Source: JBBSEX01 sp038239345
Lineage (GTDB): Bacteria; Acidobacteriota; Terriglobia; Bryobacterales; Bryobacteraceae
DNA: 30,555 bases
Direction: 5' to 3'
Assembly: GCA_038239345.1 (NCBI GenBank)
Contig: JBBSEX010000034.1
Location: 1-30,555, forward strand
This document shows, piece after piece, positions 22,711 through 30,555 of the stretch (position 1 is its first letter; the number at the start of each line of letters is the position of its first letter). The translations under genes and the position numbers were made by a program. The notes under the pieces are model-generated. The model searched no databases, was not told the origin of the DNA, and worked only from the letters and a program-made list of their open reading frames with translations.

Positions 22711-23972
22711 TGAGATGCCTCCCCGAAGGAAACGAGTTGTTTGCCCACGATCGGCTCCAGACGCGCTATGGCTTGTTCGTGCCGCGCGGCTTCGTCGTAA
22801 TACTGGCGCTCCAGGGTGATCAGGCTGGTAAGGTTCGTCACCAGATTCAGAAAATCTGTGCTTCCCACTTCGTAAGCCGCCGAGGCGGCGTCCACGGTCA
22901 ACTGCGCTTGCGGGAGCAGGGTCGTCTTGTACAACTTCAGAATGCGCTCACTGCTCTGGATCGAGAGGAATTGATCTTTCACCTGGAAGATTGCCTGCTG
23001 CTGCGCAGACCGGTAATTCTGCTTGGCTTCAGCAAGTCGGGAGTAAGATTCTTCGAGTGCGTAGCGCTGCTTTCGTGCATAGTAAATAGGAATCTTGACC
23101 TGCACTGTAGCCATGTAATAGTCCGGGAAATTCGATCCGGTATGCTGCCATTGCAAGTTCACACCGAAGTCTGGACGGAAGTCTTTCAGCCCTCGGTTGA
23201 TTCCTACTGCGCTGGCGTCCACCATCTTCTGTTCCGCTCGCACGCGCGGGGAGTCAGTTGCGGCCTTTAGCAACGCTTCGAGTGACAGCGACAGAGTGCT
23301 TGGCTGGATATCATTAGGCGTTCGCAAGGCGACGCTCGGCAGCGCCACCAGGGAAGCGATTTCCGCTTCAGCTCGTTGCCGCTTCTCGTCCAGCATGGCG
23401 AATTGCTGCTCAACGCTGGAAACTTCAAGCTGCGCTTTAAGAACGTCCTGCTGGAGTCCCTTACCTACCGTGTACCTGTTTCTTGCGATCTCTTCGAACC
23501 GGCTGAGGAGGTCGCGATCCTTACGCGTGAGTTCAATTGCTTTCTGAACGGCAAGCCATTCGAACCAAGCTACTTTCAGGCGCGCGGCTGCACCCAGAAC
23601 GACCGATCGGTAATTCTGCTGCTCGCTCTCCGCTTCACGTTTGGCTTGTTCAGACGCGAGCGCGAGTTTTCCCGGAAAAGGAATATCTTGAGCCACGCCG
23701 AAGCCTTGGTAGGCGAAATTGCTGCCGTTCAGTCCCGAATACGGGTGACCGACCCCAAAATTTGTGTAACTCACTGTCGGCTCCGGCAATGTGCCCGCCT
23801 GAGACGGCTTCTTCGTCGCGGCTTCGAAGCGCGCACGCGCAGCCTGAATCTCGGGATTGTTCCGCATCAGGGAATCCAGCAAATCCTGCGGGCCCCACGT
23901 CTTCTCTTGTCCATGCAAGCCCGCGAGGGTGAACGCGAGCACGCAGAATCCATTCCTGCATTTTGCAGGCAT
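22707..23972 (-). CDS. cusC: CusC-like TolC-family outer-membrane factor
   Basis: The product has 421 residues with a signal peptide at ~1-21 (FCVLAFTLAGLHG). The OMF repeats are visible: LLDSLMRNNPEIQAARARFE, LPEPTVSYTNFGVG, FPGKLALASEQAKREAESEQ and YRSAQQQAIFQVKDQFLSIQ, then TLLPQAQLTVDAASAAYEVG. The ATG at 23972 has an excellent AGGAGG seven bases upstream. It is the first gene of the cus operon, overlapping cusB by GTGA. It supplies the outer-membrane exit duct of the pump. Unlike the second OMF of the cluster it has no CusF domain. Confidence 0.9.
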   Translation of the reverse strand: MPAKCRNGFCVLAFTLAGLHGQEKTWGPQDLLDSLMRNNPEIQAARARFEAATKKPSQAGTLPEPTVSYTNFGVGHPYSGLNGSNFAYQGFGVAQDIPFPGKLALASEQAKREAESEQQNYRSVVLGAAARLKVAWFEWLAVQKAIELTRKDRDLLSRFEEIARNRYTVGKGLQQDVLKAQLEVSSVEQQFAMLDEKRQRAEAEIASLVALPSVALRTPNDIQPSTLSLSLEALLKAATDSPRVRAEQKMVDASAVGINRGLKDFRPDFGVNLQWQHTGSNFPDYYMATVQVKIPIYYARKQRYALEESYSRLAEAKQNYRSAQQQAIFQVKDQFLSIQSSERILKLYKTTLLPQAQLTVDAASAAYEVGSTDFLNLVTNLTSLITLERQYYDEAARHEQAIARLEPIVGKQLVSFGEASQ

Positions 23973-24055
23973 ATTACGACCTCCTAGAGTCCCAACTCAG
24001 AATTCAAAAAGATGGAATTGCTGACGGTGCGCGAAGACGCACCTTCACTGGAGGT

Positions 24056-24403
24056 TTAGATCAGAAGTGGGAGATTGAGGCGGAGATCGGGAGGCGAACC
24101 GGGCGGCTGGTGAATCTCAGTGGAAAGAGCCGTTATCGACATTTGCAATGTGGCGTCCGGGATTTCCGCAGCCACTACGTCGAGGACAGGAACAAAATGG
24201 TCGACAGCTTGTGCAGTGACATTCTGATTGCTGCCGGGAACTGTACCTTTACAGCAGGGGTCGGGATTCGATGGCGAGCACTTGCCCTTTTTGCAGCAAT
24301 CCGCCGCTTTCTGATCGAACTTGCCGACGGAGAAGCAGTCGAGCGGCCGCACGAGCAGCAGAACTGCGAGTAGAGTGACGGCGATGTGAACGCCACGATG
24401 CAT
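24056..24403 (-). CDS. Small secreted Cys-rich protein upstream of cusCBA
   Basis: The product has 115 residues with a signal peptide at ~1-22 (VHIAVTLLAVLLLVRP). Just after it comes a tight Cys cluster, ADCCKKGKCSPSNPDPCCKG, with Cys at 36, 37, 42, 50 and 51, plus Cys23. The remainder is hydrophilic with a Pro-rich end (QPPGSPPDLRLNLPLLI). No named family is recognised, but the CCxxGxC...CC pattern strongly suggests metal binding. It is the gene immediately upstream of cusC, 83 bp away on the same strand, and probably the first gene of that transcript. A periplasmic copper-scavenging or donor role is inferred. Confidence 0.7.
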   Translation of the reverse strand: MHRGVHIAVTLLAVLLLVRPLDCFSVGKFDQKAADCCKKGKCSPSNPDPCCKGTVPGSNQNVTAQAVDHFVPVLDVVAAEIPDATLQMSITALSTEIHQPPGSPPDLRLNLPLLI

Positions 24404-24548
24404 TCTGTTTCACCATACCAGACTGTTTACTGAATGTGCTTCGAACTTCTCAATTCGGATGCGCTTGCAAATCTTCAAGGTCGGCTGCAGCCCACATCTG
24501 TAGTTCTCGATTCAGCATGAGCGCCGGCGGTACGGAGATAATGAATAC
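24404..24548. promoter_or_regulatory. Divergent intergenic region
   Basis: About 145 bp separate the divergent Cys-rich gene (minus) and the BNR-repeat gene (plus), so promoters in both directions must lie here. I see a TTGAGA on the minus strand, ~50 bp before the Cys-rich gene, but no convincing -10 at the correct spacing. No copy of the CsoR-type motif was found. Confidence 0.35.
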
Positions 24549-25739
24549 GTGAAGGAAAGAATCAAAGTCGCGTTTGCGGCAAGTGCAAGTACGGCCCTGT
24601 TGCTGTTTCTCGCAGTTGGTGTATCTTCTGAGGCCGGTCCACTTCCGGTGCCTGTCGTTAAGACAATCCGCGTACCGGGCGGAGGCATTCAACCACAGGT
24701 TGCAACTGATCCCCGCGGAAGGGTCCACGTCATTTATTTCACCGGAGATGCCTCTCACGGAGATCTCTTCTACGTTCATTCAGAGGATGGCGGCAGCACG
24801 TTTTCCCCTCCGATCCGCGTAAACAGCCAGGAAGGGAGCGCGATCGCCGCTGGCAACATCCGCGGTGCGCGAATCGCGATCGGACGAAACGGCAGAATCC
24901 ATGTCGCTTGGAACGGTTCCGGCATCGCTGAACCGAGAACATCCGACGGCCGAGCTCCAATGCTGTATTCGCACCTGGATGACGCAGGGAATTCTTTTGA
25001 GGCACAGCGCAGCCTCATACACACTGCTTCCGGCATCGACGGGGGCGGCGCGCTTGCCGCTGACGGGCAAGGGAACGTTTTCGTCTTCTGGCACGCTCCG
25101 ATTCAGGGTGGCAAAGACGAAGCCGATCGCCGTATCTGGCTCGCCCGCTCTACGGATGACGGAAAGACGTTTGCCGCCGAGAAGATCGCCTTCGATAAAC
25201 CCACCGGCGTATGTGGATGCTGCGGAATGAGTGCTTTTGCAGATGCGCGAGGATCGGTGTTTGCTCTCTTTCGTTCAGCAACCGAAATCGTGAACAGGGA
25301 TATGTACCTCTTGAATTCGAGCGATCACGGCCAGAGTTTTCGGGGAACGAACCTCTCCAAATGGAACGTGGGTGCCTGTGTCATGAGCAGCGAGGCATTC
25401 GCCGAGGGTCCCGCCGGTGTCTTCGCCGCATGGGAGACCGAAAAACAAATAATGTACACCCGGATCGATGCCAAGACCGGAACGGCAGCCTCGCCTTTGG
25501 GAGCGCCTGGGTCCGGGGTCAACCGCAAATATCCTGCTCTAGCAATTAACAAGGACGGCTTCGCCCTATTGGGCTGGGCCGAGGGGATGGGGTGGAAAAA
25601 GGGTGGCACGTCGTCATGGCAGGTCCTCGATCAGTTGGGCAAGCCAGTCGGAGACACTGGCCACGCTGACGGCGTTCCGATCTGGGGTCTGGTCGCAGCG
25701 TTCGCAGCCCCGGATGGAAGCTTTCGCATCATTTACTAG
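24549..25739 (+). CDS. Secreted BNR/Asp-box beta-propeller (sialidase-like fold)
   Basis: The product has 396 residues from a GTG at 24549, with GGAG ~13 bases upstream and a signal peptide at ~1-29 (ASASTALLLFLAVGVSSEAG). Three Asp-box (S.D.G..F) repeats are clear: SEDGGSTF (~82-89), STDDGKTF (~203-210) and SSDHGQSF (~256-263). Further blades are of the type IAIGRNGRIHVAWNG and LALNKDG-like. This is the fold of six-bladed BNR propellers. The catalytic Arg triad and Tyr of true sialidases were not identified, so enzyme activity is not claimed. A Cys motif GVCGCCGM (~222-229) is unusual for the fold and may be a metal or disulfide site. It diverges from the copper block and its stop overlaps that of the converging nuclease gene by 3 bp. 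Confidence 0.75.
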   Translation: MKERIKVAFAASASTALLLFLAVGVSSEAGPLPVPVVKTIRVPGGGIQPQVATDPRGRVHVIYFTGDASHGDLFYVHSEDGGSTFSPPIRVNSQEGSAIAAGNIRGARIAIGRNGRIHVAWNGSGIAEPRTSDGRAPMLYSHLDDAGNSFEAQRSLIHTASGIDGGGALAADGQGNVFVFWHAPIQGGKDEADRRIWLARSTDDGKTFAAEKIAFDKPTGVCGCCGMSAFADARGSVFALFRSATEIVNRDMYLLNSSDHGQSFRGTNLSKWNVGACVMSSEAFAEGPAGVFAAWETEKQIMYTRIDAKTGTAASPLGAPGSGVNRKYPALAINKDGFALLGWAEGMGWKKGGTSSWQVLDQLGKPVGDTGHADGVPIWGLVAAFAAPDGSFRIIY

Positions 25740-26767
25740 TAGCCACCCTCACCGTCGAGTAACTTGGCGATAGCATCTGGAGTCGGCAGGTCGTCACTGA
25801 GTTCTTCCGGAACCGCTGAGAGGACGCGATACGTTCCGACTCCGATGGGCTTCGAAGATTCTCTAAGTGCATACTCCACGATGGTCCGGTCCTTCGACTT
25901 GCAGATCAGTATGCCAATCGACGGATGCTCGTCCTTTAGGCGAACTTTGTCATCCAGAACTGCCAGGTAGAACTGGACTTTGCCGATGTGTTCGGGCTGG
26001 AACTCTCCGATTTTTAGCTCCACGGCAACGAGCGAACGGAGACGTCGGTGAAAAAGCAGTAGATCGATGAAGTACTCACGCCCGCTCACCTCGACACGAT
26101 ACTGACTTCCAATAAACGAGAACATGCCTCCCATCTCCAAAAGGAATGGTTCGACTTTGGCCAGAATGGCATTTTCCATCTGCCGCTCGCTGTGCTCGTC
26201 CGCCAACTCCAGGAAGTCGAAGGTATACTCGTCCTTGACGGCGAGTTTCGCTTGTGAGCGGAGCGCCTCCGGAACAGTCGCTTCGAAGTTCGTTTGGTTA
26301 AGAAGCGTCTTCTGGTACGTCCGGTTCTCTACCTGATGGGTGAGAACGTTCTTCGTCCAGCCGAATTGGGCCGTGCGACGAATGTAGAATTCGCGCTCAT
26401 CGGAATCCTTACAACGTTCAAAAATGACAAGATTCTTCGTCCAGCTAATTTCTCGCACCAGCGGTGCGAGTTTTTCGTCCCCGCAGTACGCTTCGTAGAA
26501 GTTTTTGATTCGCCACAGGTTAGCGGCTGAGAATCCGGTCACGCCGGGGAAGTCTTTACGCAAGTCCGCAGCCAGAGTTTCCACCACTCGCCGTCCCCAG
26601 GTTTCACCTTGTTGCTTCTGGACGATGAGCTGTCCGATATCCCAGTACAGTTCGATCAACTCGCGGTTTACGGAGCGGAGAGCCGCTAATTGAGCAGAAC
26701 GAATCCGTTCTTTGATCTCGCCGAGCAGTGACAGGTATGAAGCCTGCGGCAGTTCAACTTCATTCAT
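25736..26767 (-). CDS. YhcG/DUF1016-family PDDEXK nuclease
   Basis: The product has 343 residues; the ATG at 26767 has AAGGAA upstream. The N-terminal DUF1016_N helical domain (~10-150) includes LIELYWDIGQLIVQKQQ, WGRRVVETLAADLRKDFPG and FSAANLWRIKNFYEAY. The C-terminal nuclease domain (~170-330) has the PDDEXK residues in REYFIDLLLFHRRLRSLVAV followed by ELKIGEFQPEHIGKVQFYL, i.e. the Asp of YFIDLL and ELK. In the family, YhcG-like proteins are associated with mobile elements, and several are linked to DNA processing or defence. It lies 39 bp downstream of the large helicase gene and is probably co-transcribed. The stop converges on and overlaps the BNR gene's. Confidence 0.92.
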   Translation of the reverse strand: MNEVELPQASYLSLLGEIKERIRSAQLAALRSVNRELIELYWDIGQLIVQKQQGETWGRRVVETLAADLRKDFPGVTGFSAANLWRIKNFYEAYCGDEKLAPLVREISWTKNLVIFERCKDSDEREFYIRRTAQFGWTKNVLTHQVENRTYQKTLLNQTNFEATVPEALRSQAKLAVKDEYTFDFLELADEHSERQMENAILAKVEPFLLEMGGMFSFIGSQYRVEVSGREYFIDLLLFHRRLRSLVAVELKIGEFQPEHIGKVQFYLAVLDDKVRLKDEHPSIGILICKSKDRTIVEYALRESSKPIGVGTYRVLSAVPEELSDDLPTPDAIAKLLDGEGGY

Positions 26768-26806
26768 TTGAGTCTCTGTTCCTTTCGATTCTGCACGCGC
26801 ATCCGA

Positions 26807-29800
26807 TTACCGTCCACGTCCGATGCACTCTTCCAGGGTTGCAACGCCACGTTGCATTCTAACGGTCAATTTTTCTCCAACTGCGACCCTGCCGACCGAA
26901 CCATTCAGTTGAATAACTACGAAACTGTTCGCCGCAGTGGCAATCGCAACCTGCGAGTCGAGTTTGGCAACTGCACGCCCCCTCACGCACCCGGTGTCCG
27001 GCGGGTTGCGCTCCGTAATGGCCATGTCTTTCAGAGATCCCCCCGATTCACGCATATACGACGCAGCGACTTGGTCGATACCAGGCGATTCCCGTTCATT
27101 CGCACCATCCGGGTCGGCTTCTATCGCCTGTTGATCACCCTTGTCGAGATCCAGCATCTGCGTGAGATCGGCCTGCCGTGCCAGCAGATCCTGGAGCCTC
27201 GCCTCGTGCTCAAAGGGGCGGTCGCTCTGGGATTGGTAATCGGTCAGTTCCTTCTCCAATACAGAAACCCGGGTTCGTTGCTCGGTCGCCAGGCGATCAA
27301 GATTGCGGAGGGTGTGCTCAATGCTTTGGAGGGTGCCCATCGGACTCGCACCGTTGAAATTTGCGGAGTACATCGCGTTCCCACGCACGAAGACCTCCGG
27401 CAGACGCTCGTCCTGCTCTGTTAGGCCAAGAGAGGAGCCCCGCCCTTTGCTGAGGAGTTCAAACCCGCGGAATGTGGCCCGTGGCTGAAGCGTGTGGTCG
27501 TCACGCCACGAAAGAATCACTCCCGAGAGCGCGTTGGCAGCTTCCTCCCGAGCTCCCTTTCCTGAGAACAACCGGTTTCCGACTTTCATTTCAAAATGTT
27601 CGGATTCGTTTGCCTCTCGCATCGCGAGATCCCCCTCGATCTTGGCCGCGTATTCTTTAGCTTCGCCGATCTGACGCGGCAGGTCGCGGACTTCCCACTT
27701 GATTCGCCGCTGCTGGCTTACATGCACGGCGCGCAACTGGTCGAGCTTTCGGATTTCGGTATCGATCCTGATCTTCTCGACGACAGCCGGGTTTCCAGAC
27801 GCAATGGCCTTTATCTCCGCGTACGTGAGCGCATTCGTCTCCAGGTCTTCAGCAGAGCGCACGGAAGTTTGGCCGCGCATCACCTGATGAATAAAGCGCG
27901 CCTTTGTCTCCAGCGTTTGCCACATGTACGCATCGAAGGAGCCTTCGGTCACGTACCTGTAGATCTGGACCTGCGGGTTCTCGTTTCCTTGACGAAGAAT
28001 TCTGCCCTCCCTTTGCTCGATATCGCGTGGGCGCCAAGGTGCGTCGAGATGATGAAGCGCAATCAGCCGGCGCTGAACATTCGTGCCGGCGCCCATTTTT
28101 TCGGTGGAGCCCAGTAAGATCCGTACGCGCCCGGCGTTAACGGATTCAAACAACGCCTTCTTTGCCGAATCAGTCTGTGCGTCGTGGATGAATGAGATCT
28201 CGGAACCCGGCACGCCCGCCTTCATGAGCTTTGAACGCACATCGTCGTAAACGTTGAATCGCTCGGGGTTTGGCGTGGAGAGGTCGCTGAAGACAAGCTG
28301 CGTCGAGCGCGATGCTCTCGTTTCTCCCCAGAGTCGCGCAATATGTTCGACTGCCCGATCAACCTTCGAGACAGGTGCGGGCTGCGCTTCCGGAAGAACG
28401 AGACGAAGATCGAGTGCCGCCTTTCTCCCTTCGCCAGTGATCTTTAGCATGTTGTCTACTGACGGATCAACCCGCGAGGTTCGAAGTTTTTCTGCTCGGT
28501 CAGTGAGCGTGCGGATGAAGGCTTTCAATTCTGGCGTCGGGGGTGCGGATTCTATGGTCGGGCGACCGTTCGCGAGTTCCGGACGAGGAAGGTCGAGCAT
28601 GTCTGCCGTTTGCACGTCGGCTACGCAACGAAACATCTGTAGCAACTCAGGGAGATTGATGAACTTGGCGAAGCGGGTGTTCATCCGGTATCCCGCCCCG
28701 TCCGGTGCCAGTTCGAGTGAAGTGACGGCCTCCGCAAAGTTTGCCGCCCACGAGTCGAAGTGATTAACATTTCGCTCTTCGAGCATTTGCGGCGCGAGAT
28801 ACCGCAGCATTGTGTACATCTCCGCTAGACTGTTCGAAATCGGGGTGCCCGTGGCGAATACGGTCCCTCTACCGCCTTGCTGCTCCTGCAGATAACGTGT
28901 CTTGAGGAACATGTCAAAGGCTCGATTGCTGTCCGAGTTGGGCATTCCGGCAATTCGGCTCATTTTGCTCGAATACGCCAGGTTCTTGTAGAGGTCCGCC
29001 TCATCCACGAATAGTTGATCGACGCCGAGTTCTTCGAACGTAAGCGTGCGATCTTTGGAGTCGCGGTCCGCCCGCTTCTTGAGCCGGACAACCAATCGCT
29101 TCTTCGCCTTTTCCAGTTCTTTGACCACGCGTCGGTTGTCATCTTTCGAGGTTTTGGCAGAGCTAATTTCCGTATCCAGTTCAGCCACCTGCTTCTCAAC
29201 GAAACGATTGAAGTACGTATCTGAGACTGGCAGGAACTCGAACGATCGATGAGAGACGATAACCGCGTCATAGTTTCCGGTGGCGATTCGCGCCATAGCC
29301 TCCTGGCGCTTCCCCGTTGAGAAATGTTCCTTACCGGCCACGTACAACTGAGCTTGGGGGTAGAGCTTCAGAAACTCCGCGCCCCACTGGTCAACGAGGT
29401 GATTGGGAACCACAAACATGGGCTTTTTCGCCAGGTCCAGTCGTCTGAGTTCCATCGCCGCAGCCGCCATCGTCCAGGTCTTGCCAGCGCCCACGACGTG
29501 CGCGAGCAACGGGCTACCACCTTCGAGAATTCTCCACACTGCATTCTTCTGATGCGGGGCCAGGTCGCCATCCCGGAGTGAAGTTCGGTTCATCCCGGTC
29601 AGTGTGAGGTGTGAACCATCGAATTCACGCAGACGAATGTTATTGAACCGATAATTGTAATCGTGCGCCAGTCGTGAGGCGCGATCTTTGTCCTCCCAGA
29701 CCCAGTCCCGAAATCGGTCCTTAAGCTGTTGTTGTTTTTCGCGGGCTGCAATGGTTTCGGGCTGGTTGACGATGCGGTTACCGTCAGCGTCTTCATCGTA

Positions 29801-30555
29801 CGCGGTGGGGGTACGCCCGTTGAGTGCCTGTTCCACGAGTTCAGAAGCCCTGAAGCGCGTCGTTCCATGTACCGTCGTGTTATTCACAACGTACTTAGCT
29901 CCGGGTTCGGCTTCGACTATCCACGTCGCTATCGATTCGGCAAAACCCACTTTGATGCTTTCGCGCGGTACTTCAAGCAACTCGACGAGATACTGCCGAA
30001 TGTCCGAAGTGGGAATCCATGGGGAACCCAGCCGTGCTTCTATGTCAGTGGGCTCCAAATCGGGCGGTTGAACGGAGCGTAGTGCATCGCCGTTGCGCTT
30101 GTATCGAGGATCAAGTTGCGCTGCGGCTTCTGCGAGCAGGAACTTCTCACGAACATTTCCACTGAGATATCTATCGGCGGTTTCCCACCGCCCGCCATCC
30201 GGGTTCTGATAAACCAACGAACCGAGTTCACTCTGCATTTCGAGAGATGAACGGCCGGTCAACATCTCCATTCGCGGCCAATCGATCTGACCGGTCTCGT
30301 TCAGCGACACAAGCAGCGCTTCCGATGCGGTTTCGGTCTTTTCAACTGGTCTGTACCGATCCAACGTTCGCCGGAAGAAGACTGCCGTCTTCGCAACGGT
30401 TCCAGTCCGGGAGTCTTGATCTTCCAGCGACAGAAGAAGCGGCTGGTCCGGATCGTCCGCGAACGCTCGAAGATTCTCCTTTGAACTCAGCGGGCCATAG
30501 CGCGATACAAACAGGTCATATCTTGCGTTGAGTTCCGTGCGGGCTTTCTGAACCG
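26807..30555 (-). CDS. Large SNF2-type helicase of conjugative-element kind (5' end outside window)
   Basis: The frame is open to the window edge, so at least 1248 residues are visible and the N-terminus is missing. A TTG at 30364 is not the true start, since family-like sequence (ELNARYDLFVSRYGPLSS) precedes it. Superfamily 2 motifs are present: Walker A VVGAGKT (29477-29491), VDEAD (28994-29008), ATGTPISNSLAEMY (~28820-28860) and the SNF2-like motif VI QREGRILRQGN (~27983-28015). A Lys-rich, likely coiled insert sits just before the DEAD box, and the C-terminal ~250 residues have coiled-coil character. This architecture is that of the very large helicase, often with an N6-adenine methylase, found on plasmids, ICEs and phages, of which P1 DarB is the described example. 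The methylase part would lie outside the window, so its presence is unconfirmed. A role in protecting or processing transferred DNA is inferred. Confidence 0.88.
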   Translation of the reverse strand, partial: VQKARTELNARYDLFVSRYGPLSSKENLRAFADDPDQPLLLSLEDQDSRTGTVAKTAVFFRRTLDRYRPVEKTETASEALLVSLNETGQIDWPRMEMLTGRSSLEMQSELGSLVYQNPDGGRWETADRYLSGNVREKFLLAEAAAQLDPRYKRNGDALRSVQPPDLEPTDIEARLGSPWIPTSDIRQYLVELLEVPRESIKVGFAESIATWIVEAEPGAKYVVNNTTVHGTTRFRASELVEQALNGRTPTAYDEDADGNRIVNQPETIAAREKQQQLKDRFRDWVWEDKDRASRLAHDYNYRFNNIRLREFDGSHLTLTGMNRTSLRDGDLAPHQKNAVWRILEGGSPLLAHVVGAGKTWTMAAAAMELRRLDLAKKPMFVVPNHLVDQWGAEFLKLYPQAQLYVAGKEHFSTGKRQEAMARIATGNYDAVIVSHRSFEFLPVSDTYFNRFVEKQVAELDTEISSAKTSKDDNRRVVKELEKAKKRLVVRLKKRADRDSKDRTLTFEELGVDQLFVDEADLYKNLAYSSKMSRIAGMPNSDSNRAFDMFLKTRYLQEQQGGRGTVFATGTPISNSLAEMYTMLRYLAPQMLEERNVNHFDSWAANFAEAVTSLELAPDGAGYRMNTRFAKFINLPELLQMFRCVADVQTADMLDLPRPELANGRPTIESAPPTPELKAFIRTLTDRAEKLRTSRVDPSVDNMLKITGEGRKAALDLRLVLPEAQPAPVSKVDRAVEHIARLWGETRASRSTQLVFSDLSTPNPERFNVYDDVRSKLMKAGVPGSEISFIHDAQTDSAKKALFESVNAGRVRILLGSTEKMGAGTNVQRRLIALHHLDAPWRPRDIEQREGRILRQGNENPQVQIYRYVTEGSFDAYMWQTLETKARFIHQVMRGQTSVRSAEDLETNALTYAEIKAIASGNPAVVEKIRIDTEIRKLDQLRAVHVSQQRRIKWEVRDLPRQIGEAKEYAAKIEGDLAMREANESEHFEMKVGNRLFSGKGAREEAANALSGVILSWRDDHTLQPRATFRGFELLSKGRGSSLGLTEQDERLPEVFVRGNAMYSANFNGASPMGTLQSIEHTLRNLDRLATEQRTRVSVLEKELTDYQSQSDRPFEHEARLQDLLARQADLTQMLDLDKGDQQAIEADPDGANERESPGIDQVAASYMRESGGSLKDMAITERNPPDTGCVRGRAVAKLDSQVAIATAANSFVVIQLNGSVGRVAVGEKLTVRMQRGVATLEECIGRGR

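Noticed and set aside
24549..25739. True sialidase activity for the BNR protein
   Set aside because: Only Asp boxes are visible. The catalytic Arg triad, Asp and Tyr/Glu arrangement was not found, so only the fold is claimed.
1..30555. CRISPR arrays, tRNA/rRNA genes, IS elements or an integrase
   Set aside because: No regularly spaced repeats, no recognisable RNA genes, no transposase or integrase translation were seen on either strand.

Overview
The window reads as a high-GC, Gram-negative soil-type bacterium, most likely an Acidobacteriota member of the Solibacter/Bryobacter kind. This rests on recognition only: the Oar-like TonB receptor remnant, the YncE-type propellers, a DUF5818-like small protein and the style of the YgfZ/GcvT protein are all typical of that phylum. 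No tRNA, rRNA, CRISPR array or transposase was seen.

Layout. (1) 1-2293 is a decayed, mosaic left segment. It holds a possible GGDEF scrap, a short HTH/excisionase-like ORF, the C-terminal scrap of a YncE-like propeller, an intact secreted YncE-like protein, and an ORF joining a signal-peptide-like start to a piece of an Oar-type TonB receptor. (2) 2294-3235 is an intact YgfZ/GcvT-type folate-binding protein on the plus strand. (3) 3298-24403 is a ~21 kb block entirely on the minus strand, devoted to copper. In transcription order it holds: a Cys-rich secreted protein, a CusC-like OMF, CusB, CusA and a two-repeat unknown; then CsoR, a second Cys/His-rich secreted protein, a two-domain multicopper oxidase (MCO), a CusF-OMF fusion, a membrane cytochrome c, two small secreted proteins, an MCO remnant and a YHS peptide; then a Cu(I) P1B-ATPase, a DUF4396-MCO fusion, CopA, CopB and a Cys-rich CBS protein. 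Many junctions are ATGA/GTGA overlaps, so these are operons. (4) 24549-25739 is a secreted BNR-repeat propeller on the plus strand. (5) 25736-30555, minus strand, holds a YhcG/DUF1016 PDDEXK nuclease downstream of a very large SNF2-type helicase that runs off the window. Such helicases are typical of conjugative elements and plasmids, so the copper block probably sits on or beside a mobile element.

How the genes work together (inference from families). CsoR, with its Cys-His-Cys Cu(I) site, would repress its own operon and the ATPase operon through a shared 17-bp motif: one copy before csoR, two before the ATPase. The P1B-1 ATPase moves Cu(I) out of the cytoplasm. Tat/Sec-exported MCOs oxidise Cu(I) in the periplasm. 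The CusCBA pump, with a second CusF-fused outer-membrane channel, exports copper from the cell. CopB, HMBD/YHS modules and Cys-rich small proteins probably bind or sequester copper.

The most unusual items are the CusF-OMF and DUF4396-MCO fusions, the 11-cysteine CBS protein, the pair of Cys-rich secreted proteins, the shared CsoR-type motif and the relics at the left edge.
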